Assembly: GCF_005795905.1 (NCBI RefSeq)
Contig: NZ_VAWE01000001.1
Span: 4,577,001-4,641,000 of the forward strand
Direction of reading: 5' to 3'
Length of the DNA stretch: 64,000 nucleotides
Origin: Streptomyces marianii
Lineage (GTDB): Bacteria; Actinomycetota; Actinomycetes; Streptomycetales; Streptomycetaceae
The position numbers were made by a program, and so were the translations under genes. A model generated the notes under the pieces. That model was not told where the DNA came from and did not search any database. It was given only the letters and a program-made list of their open reading frames with translations. Shown here one piece after another: positions 31,820 through 40,873 of the stretch. Each line of letters opens with the position of its first letter. The first letter of the stretch is position 1.

Positions 31820-33256
31820 ATGGACGTGAACGCGGCGGTCGCCGCATTGGCCGCGATCGCCGGGGTGTGCACCGGCGTGATCGCCATGCTGGCGTTCCGC
31901 TGGAGCGAGCGCGACCAGGCGAGACCCACCCGGACCTCCCTGCACACGGACGCCGTCCTGCCGCCCGGTGTCGACACCGTGCTCTCCGTGCTGCGCTCTT
32001 CGGCGGTCGTGCTCGACGAGAGCGACTCCGTCGTCAAGGCCAGCTCGGCCGCGTACGCGCTCGGCCTGGTCAGGGGCGGGAAGCTGGCCGTGGAGCCCAT
32101 GCTCCACATGGCCCGCGACACGCGCCGCGACGGCGAGATACGGCAGGTGGAGCTCGACCTGCCGCGTCGCGGTACCGGACGCGGCGAGGCGCTCGCCGTC
32201 TCCGCCCGGGTCGCGCCGCTGGGCTCCCGGCTGGTGCTGCTCCTCGTGGAGGACCTCACCGAGGCCCGGCGCATCGAAGCGGTACGGCGCGACTTCGTCG
32301 CCAATGTGAGCCATGAGCTCAAGACGCCGGTCGGCGCGCTCTCCCTGCTCTCCGAGGCCGTCATGGACGCCTCCGACGACCCCGAGGCGGTCACCCGCTT
32401 CGCCGGCCGGATGCAGATCGAGGCGACCCGGCTCACCAACCTCGTACAGGAGCTCATCGACCTCTCCCGGGTGCAGAACGACAACCCGCTGGAGGATGCC
32501 GAGCCCGTACGCGTGGACGAACTGGTCGCGGAGGCCATCGACCGGTCCCGCCACACGGCGTCCACCAAGCAGATCACCATGGCCGTCGGGGGCACCGCCC
32601 GGGGCGACGGCACCACCGGCCTGCACGTCTGGGGCAACCGGGGCCAGCTGGCGGCGGCCCTCGGCAATCTCGTCGAGAACGCCGTCAACTACTCCCCGGC
32701 CCGCACGCGCGTCGGCATCGCCGCACGCCGTGTCACCGCACCCGGCGGGGACCAGATCGAGATCGCCGTGACCGACCAGGGCATCGGCATCTCGGAGAAG
32801 GACCGCGAGCGGATCTTCGAACGCTTCTACCGCGTCGACCCCGCCCGCTCCCGCGCGACCGGCGGTACCGGTCTGGGCCTGGCCATCGTCAAGCACGTGG
32901 CCGCCTCGCACGGCGGGGAGGTCACGGTGTGGAGCACGGAGGGCCAGGGCTCCACCTTCACCCTGCGGTTGCCGGAGGCCGGCTCCGTCAGGGACCGTAC
33001 GCACGTCCCGGGCGGCGACCTCGCCGACGACGGACCCTACGACTCCGATCCGGCCTCCGATCCGGATCCCGATCCCGACTCCGGTCCCGATTTCGCTCCC
33101 GACTCCGGTCCCGATCCCGACGCCGCCTCCGCTCACCGGGCAGATCCCGGTGCGGAGCCGGGCCACCGCCGCGATCCGGACCCCGACTCCCCTCCCGGTC
33201 CTCATCTTCGGACCGCACCACGCGAACCACTGCCTGCCCCGGAGGTCCTTCCGTGA
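31820..33256 (+). CDS. phoR: Sensor histidine kinase PhoR (SenX3-like), with extended C-terminus
   Basis: This 478-residue protein has a short N-terminal membrane segment (VAALAAIAGVCTGVIAMLAF), a PAS-like region, then the H box FVANVSHELKTPVGALSLL with the phospho-acceptor His, the N box NLVENAVNYS, G1 DQGIGIS, F box FERFYRVDPARS and G2 GGTGLGLAIVKHVA. It phosphorylates PhoP under phosphate limitation. After the kinase core comes a tail of about 80 residues of Asp-Pro and Ser repeats (SDPASDPDPDPDSGPDF), longer than I expect for the family and probably disordered. The stop overlaps the phoP start (GTGA). Confidence 0.93.
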   Translation: MDVNAAVAALAAIAGVCTGVIAMLAFRWSERDQARPTRTSLHTDAVLPPGVDTVLSVLRSSAVVLDESDSVVKASSAAYALGLVRGGKLAVEPMLHMARDTRRDGEIRQVELDLPRRGTGRGEALAVSARVAPLGSRLVLLLVEDLTEARRIEAVRRDFVANVSHELKTPVGALSLLSEAVMDASDDPEAVTRFAGRMQIEATRLTNLVQELIDLSRVQNDNPLEDAEPVRVDELVAEAIDRSRHTASTKQITMAVGGTARGDGTTGLHVWGNRGQLAAALGNLVENAVNYSPARTRVGIAARRVTAPGGDQIEIAVTDQGIGISEKDRERIFERFYRVDPARSRATGGTGLGLAIVKHVAASHGGEVTVWSTEGQGSTFTLRLPEAGSVRDRTHVPGGDLADDGPYDSDPASDPDPDPDSGPDFAPDSGPDPDAASAHRADPGAEPGHRRDPDPDSPPGPHLRTAPREPLPAPEVLP

Positions 33257-33933
33257 CCCGAGTGCTCGTCGTCGAGGACGAGGAATCCTTCAGCGACGCT
33301 CTTTCCTACATGCTCCGCAAGGAGGGCTTCGAGGTCGCCGTCGCGACCACCGGGCCCGAGGGGCTCGACGAGTTCGAGCGCAACGGAGCCGACCTCGTCC
33401 TGCTCGACCTGATGCTGCCGGGACTGCCCGGCACCGAGGTCTGCCGCCAGTTGCGCGGCCGGTCCAACGTCCCGGTCATCATGGTCACGGCGAAGGACAG
33501 CGAGATCGACAAGGTCGTCGGCCTGGAGATAGGGGCCGACGACTACGTGACGAAGCCCTTCTCCTCGCGGGAGCTGGTCGCCCGCATCCGCGCGGTCCTG
33601 CGCCGCCGCGGTGAGCCGGAGGAGGTCGCCCCGGCGGCGCTGGAGGCCGGACCGGTGCGTATGGACGTAGACCGCCACGTCGTCACGGTGGCGGGCGGCA
33701 AGGTCGACCTCCCGCTGAAGGAGTTCGACCTCCTGGAGATGCTCCTGCGCAACGCGGGCCGCGTGCTGACCCGGATGCAGCTGATCGACCGGGTGTGGGG
33801 CGCGGACTACGTGGGTGACACCAAGACCCTCGACGTCCACGTCAAGCGCCTCCGCGCCAAGATCGAGCCCGACCCGGGCGCGCCGCGCTACCTGGTGACG
33901 GTGCGCGGCCTCGGCTACAAGTTCGAGCCGTAG
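33253..33933 (+). CDS. phoP: Response regulator PhoP (RegX3-like)
   Basis: This 226-residue OmpR-family regulator has a receiver domain (VLVVEDEESFSDAL, LVLLDLMLPG with the phospho-Asp, IMVTAKDSEID, GADDYVTKPFS) and a C-terminal winged helix (LTRMQLIDRVWGADY, DVHVKRLRAKIEPDP, YLVTVRGLGYKFEP). The GTG start overlaps phoR. It binds PHO boxes to control phosphate scavenging and, in Streptomyces, secondary metabolism. A strong bidirectional terminator follows. Confidence 0.96.
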   Translation: MTRVLVVEDEESFSDALSYMLRKEGFEVAVATTGPEGLDEFERNGADLVLLDLMLPGLPGTEVCRQLRGRSNVPVIMVTAKDSEIDKVVGLEIGADDYVTKPFSSRELVARIRAVLRRRGEPEEVAPAALEAGPVRMDVDRHVVTVAGGKVDLPLKEFDLLEMLLRNAGRVLTRMQLIDRVWGADYVGDTKTLDVHVKRLRAKIEPDPGAPRYLVTVRGLGYKFEP

Positions 33934-33994
33934 ACCGGTCCCGGCCGCGCCCGCGGTCGCTGGGGCGGCGCCCCGGCCCCGCACGACACCTGCG

Positions 33995-34032
33995 AAGGCG
34001 GCCCCGCCAGGACTTCCTGGCGGGGCCGCCTT
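33995..34032. terminator. Strong bidirectional hairpin terminator
   Basis: A perfect 17-bp stem (33995-34011 with 34016-34032) and a 4-base loop lie between phoP and the convergent lipoprotein gene; AA and TT at the stem base suit both directions. Confidence 0.85.
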
Positions 34033-34113
34033 CGTCTGCTCGGTGCGGCGCCGGGACACGGGCGCGGGCTGCGGGGCGTCGCGCCCCGCCTCACGCGCCG
34101 TGCGCGACGGGTG

Positions 34114-34803
34114 TCAGTGACCCGCGTCCTGGGACGCGGAGGCGGAGTCCGACGGAGTCGGCTCGCCGCTCTGCTCACCGTCCCCCGGCTCCCCTCCCTC
34201 GCCGTCCTCGGCCTCGTTGCCGTGGGCGCCCTCCGCCGGGGCCGAGCCCGCCGGGCTGGCGGCCGGGGACGAAGCCGGGGGCTGGGGCAGGCTGGACGGA
34301 CCGTAGTCGCGGTAGTAGTCGGCGGCCGGGACGACGAAGGCGTCGATCGTGACGTCGCCGGTCTCGCTGAAGCGGAACACGATCCGCTGGACGTCGCCGA
34401 GCCGGCCGGCCTCGGTGCTGTTCTCGATGACGCCGGAGGGGTTGCCCTTGCCACCCAGGACGACCGAGCCGCCGGGCGCCAGCGTGATCGGGCCGGAACC
34501 GGTGGCGGCGGACAGCTTCACCGTCGACTTGGTGCCCGGCAGCGTGACGGAGTCGAGCGTCTGCTCCTTGGTGCCGTCGTTGAACAGGGTCGCCGACACG
34601 GCGGCCTGGCCCTGGACGCCGGGCTGCGGCTGGGTGATCACCGTCGCGTTCTGGATCTTGATGTCGCCCACCGAGGTCTCGGCGTTGTCCGGCCTGACGC
34701 CGAGCGTCTGCGCGTCGTTGCCCGCGGCGCATGCGGAGAGGGAGGCGATCGAGATCAGGAGGGCGGTCGCGGCGAGGGCGCCGCGTCGAAGGCTGCTGCT
34801 CAC
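34114..34803 (-). CDS. Lipoprotein (DUF461-type), conserved near phoP
   Basis: This 229-residue protein has a lipoprotein signal with lipobox LSAC (Cys at 25). A beta-rich domain follows (VGDIKIQNATVITQPQPG, VSATLFNDGTKEQTLDSV, GGSVVLGGKGNPSGVIEN). A Pro/Ser/Glu/Gly-rich tail of about 60 residues ends the protein. The domain resembles PCu(A)C/DUF461 copper-chaperone-like lipoproteins, without an evident His/Met metal motif. It is convergent with phoP. Its function is uncertain. Confidence 0.75.
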   Translation of the reverse strand: MSSSLRRGALAATALLISIASLSACAAGNDAQTLGVRPDNAETSVGDIKIQNATVITQPQPGVQGQAAVSATLFNDGTKEQTLDSVTLPGTKSTVKLSAATGSGPITLAPGGSVVLGGKGNPSGVIENSTEAGRLGDVQRIVFRFSETGDVTIDAFVVPAADYYRDYGPSSLPQPPASSPAASPAGSAPAEGAHGNEAEDGEGGEPGDGEQSGEPTPSDSASASQDAGH

Positions 34804-35399
34804 GGCGGCGGCATCTCCTAGGACGTACGGACGGGGTGAAGATCGGTCAGCGGGCTTAGGTTACCGACCCCCCGTCGGCGCCCCGCACCCGACCCGCCCC
34901 GACACGGCCGGGGCGCCCCGGCCGCCCTCCCGCAGCCGGATCCGAACCGTGCTCCCGGCCGGATTTCATCCGTCGTTCACATAAGCGTCGTCGCCAATTC
35001 CGCCGCCGCCGCGCATTCCGCCGGAAAGCCGCGACGGGGCCGCGGTGATCCTCCTGTGATCGTCCGGCGATCTCCGGATGATCAATTCGTGATTCCTTCT
35101 CGGGTGTCCCGCCGGACGGGTGACCGAGCCTCGAACGGAGTAGACGAAGTAGACTGCTGGGAACCCGGCAAATCGGGACTTTTGTCCGCTCTGAAGGGGG
35201 TTGTGAGGCGGGTAACGCCCGCGTTTCCAGGCGCCCGTGCAGCCGCTCTCACCTGCGAATACCCCCTTCCGGAAGCCGCCCGCAGCACGTCCCTGTTGCT
35301 GTTGTCAAGCCCCGAGATATGCCCTGACCTGCGAAAACGCCATTCAGAAGAAGCCGTTCTCGTGTTACCCTGGATAGCCACGGAAGGGGTACCTGTCAC
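34804..35399. other. Long intergenic region upstream of carD
   Basis: About 600 bases separate the divergent lipoprotein and carD starts. No gene is supported. The part from 34980 is less GC-rich than its surroundings and probably holds the carD promoters and leader; the carD ribosome binding site is GGAAGGGG. No known riboswitch was recognised. Confidence 0.5.
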
Positions 35400-35882
35400 A
35401 TGACGTTCAAGGTTGGCGACACCGTGGTCTATCCCCATCACGGGGCCGCGCTGATCGAGGCCATCGAAACTCGCCAGATCAAAGGCGTGGACAAGACCTA
35501 CTTGGTGCTCAAGGTCGCTCAGGGCGACTTGACGGTTCGTGTGCCGGCGGACAATGCGGATCTCGTCGGCGTGCGCGACGTGGTCGGTCAGGACGGGCTG
35601 GACCGGGTCTTCGACGTGCTGCGTGCGCCGTACGCCGAGGAGCCGACGAACTGGTCCCGTCGCTACAAGGCGAATCTCGAGAAGCTCGCCTCCGGCGACG
35701 TCATCAAGGTCGCCGAAGTGGTGCGTGACCTGTGGCGCCGCGAGCGTGAGCGCGGTCTCTCCGCCGGAGAGAAGCGCATGCTGGCCAAGGCTCGCCAGAT
35801 CCTGGTGAGCGAGCTGGCTCTCGCGGAGAACACCAACGAGGACAAGGCCGAGGCCCTGCTCGACGAGGTCCTCGCGTCCTGA
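35400..35882 (+). CDS. carD: CarD/CdnL-family RNA polymerase-binding transcription regulator
   Basis: This 160-residue protein starts [20 protein letters not shown], the Tudor-like RNA polymerase interaction domain (to about 65). A helical DNA-binding region follows, with [37 protein letters not shown] and [10 protein letters not shown]. CarD stabilises open promoter complexes, mainly at rRNA and housekeeping promoters, and is generally essential in actinobacteria. The location upstream of ispD-ispF is conserved. Confidence 0.95.
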   Translation: MTFKVGDTVVYPHHGAALIEAIETRQIKGVDKTYLVLKVAQGDLTVRVPADNADLVGVRDVVGQDGLDRVFDVLRAPYAEEPTNWSRRYKANLEKLASGDVIKVAEVVRDLWRRERERGLSAGEKRMLAKARQILVSELALAENTNEDKAEALLDEVLAS

Positions 35883-35956
35883 CGCGCGTCCTGCTGTGGT
35901 AGGGGCCTGAAGCCGGTGTTCCGGTCGCCAGGCGCGTGTCTACGGTGCAGAACTGA

Positions 35957-36012
35957 ATGCCGCGGTGCCCGCTGACCCAGCTGGAAGGTTGTGTCGCCGG
36001 GCACTGCGGCAT
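35957..36012 (+). terminator. Long hairpin downstream of carD
   Basis: ATGCCGCGGTGCCCG (35957-35971) pairs with 35998-36012 with one mismatch and a 26-base loop. It lies 75 bases after the carD stop. The gap 35883-36320 holds no supported gene and should also contain the ispD promoter. Confidence 0.5.
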
Positions 36013-36320
36013 GTTTACCGCGCCCACCGCTCGTCGTTCCGTTCCCGCTGCGTGTCCCCCCGTCCCCTGCCCTCCGGCGTGCCGGGCCGGGCGGACGGCC
36101 GGCTCGACCGGTCGTCACGGAAGGGTCCGGTCGAGGGCGTCGCGCCCGGCGCTCCCCAACCGTCGGTCGGGGTACGCCCAGGCCATACCCATATCGGCCG
36201 AGTGAACAAACCTGGCCATGTCAATTCCCCCTGGGCATGCCGAAAACAGGAGGCCGTTCCTTTCCGGCTTCCGGCGGCTTCCCGCGACTTTCCGCGACTT
36301 TGATCTCCGGAGTGGAACCG

Positions 36321-37067
36321 ATGTCAGAACAGACGCGCACGGGCCGCACCGCCGTGGTGATTCCCGCGGCAGGCCGGGGCGTCCGGCTCGGCCCGGGCGC
36401 CCCCAAGGCGCTCCGCGCGCTCAACGGCACGCCCATGCTGATCCACGCCGTACGCGCCATGGCGGCCTCACGCGCCGTCTCGCTCGTCGTCGTGGTCGCC
36501 CCTCCGGACGGTGCCCCCGAGGTCAAGAACCTCCTCGACGCGCACGCGCTCCCCGAGCGGACCGACTACCTCGTCGTGCCGGGCGGCGACACCCGCCAGG
36601 AGTCCGTACGCCTCGGCCTCGAAGCGCTTCCCGAGAACATCGGCACCGTCCTCGTGCACGACGCGGCCCGCCCGCTCGTCCCCGTCGACACGGTCGACGC
36701 CGTGATCGCGGCCGTGTTCGACGGGGCGCCGGCCGTCGTCCCCGCCCTGCCGCTCGCCGACACCGTCAAGGAGGTCGAGCCGCGGGAGAAGGGCGAGCCC
36801 GAGCCCGTCGTCGCCACCCCCGAGCGTGCGCGGCTGCGCGCCGTGCAGACGCCGCAGGGCTTCGATCGCGGCACGCTCGTCCGCGCCCACGAGACCGTCG
36901 CGGTCAGCGGTGAGGGTGCCACCGACGACGCGGGGATGGTCGAGCGGCTCGGCGCCCCGGTGGTGGTCGTGCCCGGGCACGAGGAGGCGTTCAAGGTGAC
37001 CCGTCCGCTCGACCTCCTCCTCGCCGAGGCCGTGCTCGCCCGCAGGAGGGCCAACGATGGCTTCTGA
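36321..37067 (+). CDS. ispD: 2-C-methyl-D-erythritol 4-phosphate cytidylyltransferase
   Basis: This 248-residue enzyme is third in the MEP isoprenoid pathway and couples CTP to MEP. It carries the nucleotidyltransferase signature [20 protein letters not shown] with the catalytic Arg and Lys, [32 protein letters not shown] and the C-terminal [12 protein letters not shown]. The ATG at 36321 follows CCGGAG. It overlaps ispF by 11 bases, so they are coupled. Confidence 0.95.
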   Translation: MSEQTRTGRTAVVIPAAGRGVRLGPGAPKALRALNGTPMLIHAVRAMAASRAVSLVVVVAPPDGAPEVKNLLDAHALPERTDYLVVPGGDTRQESVRLGLEALPENIGTVLVHDAARPLVPVDTVDAVIAAVFDGAPAVVPALPLADTVKEVEPREKGEPEPVVATPERARLRAVQTPQGFDRGTLVRAHETVAVSGEGATDDAGMVERLGAPVVVVPGHEEAFKVTRPLDLLLAEAVLARRRANDGF

Positions 37068-37578
37068 CCCGCCGGTGCCGCCCGCGGCGCCCACCCCCGC
37101 CCTGCCGCTCGTCGGCATCGGCACCGACGTCCACGCCTTCGAGCAGGGCCGCGAACTGTGGTGCGCGGGACTGCTCTGGGAGGACTCCGACGGCTGGGGC
37201 CTCGCCGGCCACTCCGACGGGGACGTGGCCGCCCACGCCGCCTGCGACGCCCTGTTCTCCGCCGCCGGCGTCGGCGACCTCGGCGCCCATTTCGGGACGG
37301 GCCGTCCCGAGTGGTCAGGCGCCTCCGGCGTCACGCTGCTCGCCGAGGCGGCGAGGATCGTGCGGGCCGGGGGCTTCGAGATCGGCAACATCGCGGTGCA
37401 GGTCATCGGCGTGCGCCCGAAGATCGGCAAGCGTCGGGACGAGGCGCAGAAGGCGCTGAGCGCCGCGGCGGGCGCTCCGGTCGCGGTCTCCGGCACGACG
37501 ACCGACGGGCTCGGGCTGACCGGCAGGGCCGAAGGACTGGCCGCGATCGCCACGGCCCTCGTCTACCGCGCGTCCTGA
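37057..37578 (+). CDS. ispF: 2-C-methyl-D-erythritol 2,4-cyclodiphosphate synthase
   Basis: This 173-residue protein forms the cyclic diphosphate in the MEP pathway. Zinc ligands lie in [12 protein letters not shown] and [19 protein letters not shown]; the substrate loop AHFGTG and the C-terminal [20 protein letters not shown] motif are present. A short extra Pro/Ala-rich N-terminus precedes the fold. It forms trimers with active sites at subunit interfaces. Confidence 0.95.
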   Translation: MASDPPVPPAAPTPALPLVGIGTDVHAFEQGRELWCAGLLWEDSDGWGLAGHSDGDVAAHAACDALFSAAGVGDLGAHFGTGRPEWSGASGVTLLAEAARIVRAGGFEIGNIAVQVIGVRPKIGKRRDEAQKALSAAAGAPVAVSGTTTDGLGLTGRAEGLAAIATALVYRAS

Positions 37579-37673
37579 GCCGTACGGGACTCTCGGTGGG
37601 GTAGAGCGGTTGTGACGTCAACGAACTCCTGCGCACGCATCCCAGCGCGCCGCAGTCCAGGAAGGACCGCACC

Positions 37674-38081
37674 GTGACCGCCGCACTCAGCGACAAGCTC
37701 AAGGACATTCTCGACGGCCCCGTGTTCGTCGATCTCGCCACCATCCAGCCCGACGGCAGTCCCCAGGTCTCCCCGGTCTGGGTCAAGCGGGACGGTGACG
37801 ACCTGCTGATCTCCACGACCCTCGGCCGGCGCAAGGAGAAGAACCTCCGGCGCGACCAGCGGGCCACCGTGGTCGTCCAGCCCTTCGACGAGCCGTACGT
37901 CTACGCAGAGGTCCGCGGCACCGTCACCCTCACCGAGCAGGGCGGCCAGGAGCTGATCGACGAGCTGTCGATGAAGTACACCGGCAAGAGGTACGCCGAA
38001 TTCAACCCGGAGTCGGGCAAGGACGCGCCGCGCGTGGTCGTCCGGATCACGCCGCGGAAGGTCGTCGGACCGCTCGCCTGA
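37674..38081 (+). CDS. PPOX-class F420-dependent oxidoreductase
   Basis: This 135-residue protein has the split-barrel flavin/F420-binding fold. Motifs are VFVDLATIQPDGSPQVSPVW, DLLISTTLGRRKEKNL and YVYAEVRGTVTLTE, with a C-terminal VRITPRKVVG. F420-dependent members are common in Streptomyces and reduce or modify diverse small molecules. The GTG start at 37674 is behind GGAAGGACC. The substrate is unknown. Confidence 0.85.
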   Translation: MTAALSDKLKDILDGPVFVDLATIQPDGSPQVSPVWVKRDGDDLLISTTLGRRKEKNLRRDQRATVVVQPFDEPYVYAEVRGTVTLTEQGGQELIDELSMKYTGKRYAEFNPESGKDAPRVVVRITPRKVVGPLA

Positions 38082-38177
38082 ACCGGCCGCGGTCGTGGAC
38101 CGCCGCCCCGGTCACAATCCAGTCCCCGCGTCCCGCGAGGGCGCGGGGCACTGCCGACGGCCCACTACTCTTGAGGC

Positions 38178-39578
38178 GTGACTATTCGGCTGTACGACAC
38201 CAGCGCCCGGCAGATCCGCGACTTCGTCCCGCTCACGCCGGGCTGTGTCTCGATCTACCTGTGCGGCGCGACCGTGCAGTCCGCCCCGCACATCGGGCAC
38301 ATCCGGTCGGGACTCAACTTCGACATCATGCGCCGCTGGTTCGAGTACCGCGGCTACGACGTCACGTTCATCCGCAACGTGACGGACATCGACGACAAGA
38401 TCATCACCAAGGCGGCCGACCAGGGACGCCCCTGGTGGGTGATCGGGTACGAGAACGAGCGCGCGTTCAACGCGGGCTACGAGGCCCTCGGCTGCCTGCC
38501 GCCCAGCTACGAGCCGCGCGCCACCGGCCACATCACCGAGATGGTCGAGATGATGCGCGGCCTCATCGAGCGCGGCCACGCCTACGAGGCCGACGGCAAC
38601 GTCTACTTCGACGTGCGGTCGTTCCCGGGCTACCTCGAACTCTCCAACCAGGACATCGACGATCTGCGTCAGCCCACCGGGGAGAACGAGACCGGCAAGC
38701 GCGACGCACGGGACTTCGCCATGTGGAAGGCGGAGCGGCCGGGTGAGCCGTCCTGGGAGACCCCGTGGGGACGCGGCCGGCCCGGCTGGCACCTGGAGTG
38801 CTCGGCCATGGCCCACAAGTACCTCGGTGCCGCCTTCGACATCCACGGCGGCGGGCTCGACCTGGTCTTCCCCCACCACGAGAACGAGATCGCGCAGGCC
38901 AAGGCCTTCGGCGACGACTTCGCGTCGTACTGGGTGCACAACGCCTGGGTGACCATGAGCGGCGAGAAGATGTCGAAGTCGCTCGGCAACTCGGTTCTCG
39001 TCAGCGAGATGGTCAGGAAGTGGCGGCCCATCGTCCTGCGCTACTACCTGGGCACCCCGCACTACCGCTCGATGATCGAGTACAGCGAGGAGGCCCTGCG
39101 CGAGGCCGAGTCGGCGTTCGCGCGGATCGAGGGCTTCATCCAGCGGGTCACCGAGAAGGCGGGCGAGACGGTCGCTCCCGCCGCCGAGGTGCCGCCCGCG
39201 TTCGCCGAGGCCATGGACGACGACCTGGGCGTCCCCCAGGCGCTCGCGATCGTCCACACCACCGTGCGCCAGGGCAACTCGGCGCTGGCCGCCGACGACA
39301 AGGAAGAGGCCGTCGCCCGGCTCGCCGAGGTGCGTGCCATGCTCGGCGTCCTCGGTCTCGACCCGCTGGCCCCGCACTGGGCCGGCGAGGCCGACCGCGG
39401 TCAGGACCTGCACGGCGTGGTCGACACGCTCGTCCAGCTCGTCCTCCAGCAGCGCGAGTCGGCACGGGCCCGCAAGGACTGGGCCACCGCCGACGCGATC
39501 CGCGACCAGCTGAACCAGTCCGGGCTGGCCGTCGAGGACGGCCCCGACGGCCCGCGCTGGACACTCGCACCGCGCTGA
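38178..39578 (+). CDS. cysS: Cysteinyl-tRNA synthetase
   Basis: This 466-residue class I synthetase charges tRNA-Cys. The catalytic Rossmann fold has the zinc/HIGH region [20 protein letters not shown], the zinc ligands Cys in [14 protein letters not shown] and His in [14 protein letters not shown], and KMSKS in [13 protein letters not shown]. The C-terminal anticodon-binding helices end at [13 protein letters not shown]. The length is normal. The TrmH-type methyltransferase gene follows, as is usual in actinobacteria. Confidence 0.96.
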   Translation: MTIRLYDTSARQIRDFVPLTPGCVSIYLCGATVQSAPHIGHIRSGLNFDIMRRWFEYRGYDVTFIRNVTDIDDKIITKAADQGRPWWVIGYENERAFNAGYEALGCLPPSYEPRATGHITEMVEMMRGLIERGHAYEADGNVYFDVRSFPGYLELSNQDIDDLRQPTGENETGKRDARDFAMWKAERPGEPSWETPWGRGRPGWHLECSAMAHKYLGAAFDIHGGGLDLVFPHHENEIAQAKAFGDDFASYWVHNAWVTMSGEKMSKSLGNSVLVSEMVRKWRPIVLRYYLGTPHYRSMIEYSEEALREAESAFARIEGFIQRVTEKAGETVAPAAEVPPAFAEAMDDDLGVPQALAIVHTTVRQGNSALAADDKEEAVARLAEVRAMLGVLGLDPLAPHWAGEADRGQDLHGVVDTLVQLVLQQRESARARKDWATADAIRDQLNQSGLAVEDGPDGPRWTLAPR

Positions 39579-39588
39579 CCGGCGACAA

Positions 39589-39616
39589 TGTGCCGCCCGG
39601 GGATCCGGGCGGCACA
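39589..39616 (+). terminator. Hairpin terminator after cysS
   Basis: TGTGCCGCCCGG (39589-39600) and CCGGGCGGCACA (39605-39616) form a perfect 12-bp stem with a GGAT loop, followed by CTTTC. Confidence 0.8.
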
Positions 39617-39694
39617 CTTTCATACGTACGTACTGCACATGGGACCCGAGCGGCACCGTCCGGGACCCACGAGGATCCAGGGAAACAGGTAGTC

Positions 39695-40645
39695 ATGGCC
39701 GGGAACAGCCAGCGCAGGAACCGCCGCACGTCCAACAAGAAGGGCGCGACGGTCGGCAGCGGTGGCAAGCGGCGCCGCTCCCTCGAGGGCAAGGGCCCGA
39801 CCCCGCCCGCGTCCGCGCGCAAGGGCCATGCGAAGAACCGCATCGCCAACGCCAAGGCCAAGCAGGCCCAGCGGCGTCCCGTCGCCCGCCGCGGCGGCAG
39901 GGGCTCGTCCGAGATGGTCGTCGGACGCAACCCCGTCTTCGAGGCGCTGCGCGACGGCGTGCCCGCGACGACCCTGTACGTCCAGCAGTTCATCGACAAC
40001 GACGAGCGGGTGCGAGATGCGCTGCAGCTCGCCGGGCAGCGCGGCAACATCCACCTGATGGAGGCGCCGCGCGCCGAACTGGACCGGATGACGAACGGGC
40101 TCAACCACCAGGGCCTCGTCCTGCAGGTCCCGCCGTACGAGTACGCCCATCCCGAGGACCTCGCGGCCGCCGCCTTCGACGACGGCGAGGACCCGCTGAT
40201 CGTTGCCCTCGACGGGGTCACCGACCCGCGGAACCTGGGCGCCGTCGTCCGTTCCGTCGCGGCGTTCGGCGGACACGGCGTGGTGGTGCCGGAGCGCCGG
40301 GCGGCGGGCATGACCGCAGGGGCGTGGAAGACCTCCGCCGGTACCGCGGCCCGTACTCCGGTGGCCCGTGCCACCAATCTGACCCGGGCCCTGGAGGCCT
40401 ACCAGAAGGCGGGCATCACCGTGGTCGGCCTCGCGGCGGACGGCGAGGTCGAGGTCGGAGAGCTGGAGGCCCTCGACGGGCCGGTCGTCATCGTCGTCGG
40501 CAGCGAGGGCAAGGGGCTGTCCCGACTCGTCGGCGAGACCTGCGACTTCCGCGTCCGTATCCCCATGCCGGGCGGGGCGGAGTCCCTCAACGCCGGGGTC
40601 GCGGCGGGCGTGGTCCTCTACGAGGCGGCGCGCCGCCGGGGCTGA
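39695..40645 (+). CDS. rlmB: 23S rRNA (guanosine-2'-O-)-methyltransferase RlmB-like (SpoU/TrmH)
   Basis: This 316-residue protein has a basic disordered N-terminus ([16 protein letters not shown], about 75 residues), a small substrate-binding domain ([20 protein letters not shown]), and the SPOUT catalytic domain with the TrmH motifs [36 protein letters not shown] and [20 protein letters not shown] (deep trefoil knot). It methylates a guanosine 2'-hydroxyl, by family at position 2251 of 23S rRNA. It follows cysS as in other actinobacteria. Confidence 0.92.
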   Translation: MAGNSQRRNRRTSNKKGATVGSGGKRRRSLEGKGPTPPASARKGHAKNRIANAKAKQAQRRPVARRGGRGSSEMVVGRNPVFEALRDGVPATTLYVQQFIDNDERVRDALQLAGQRGNIHLMEAPRAELDRMTNGLNHQGLVLQVPPYEYAHPEDLAAAAFDDGEDPLIVALDGVTDPRNLGAVVRSVAAFGGHGVVVPERRAAGMTAGAWKTSAGTAARTPVARATNLTRALEAYQKAGITVVGLAADGEVEVGELEALDGPVVIVVGSEGKGLSRLVGETCDFRVRIPMPGGAESLNAGVAAGVVLYEAARRRG

Positions 40646-40873
40646 CGGAGGCCGCCCGCACCCTCGGACCCGGGGTCGGCAACGCCCCGGGGAGGCCGCC
40701 GGCGCGTTCGGAGCCGGGGGCGTGGGTCCAAGTCGGCGCACGTCCGGGGTGTATGCCCGGCGCACACTCCGCGCCGGGCCGCAGGGCGGCATCCGAGCCG
40801 GGAACGATCTTGACGGGTCTCGGACATTCCGGGGCCGTCAAGGCAGTGTCCTAAGGACAGGTCACTCGGTTAG

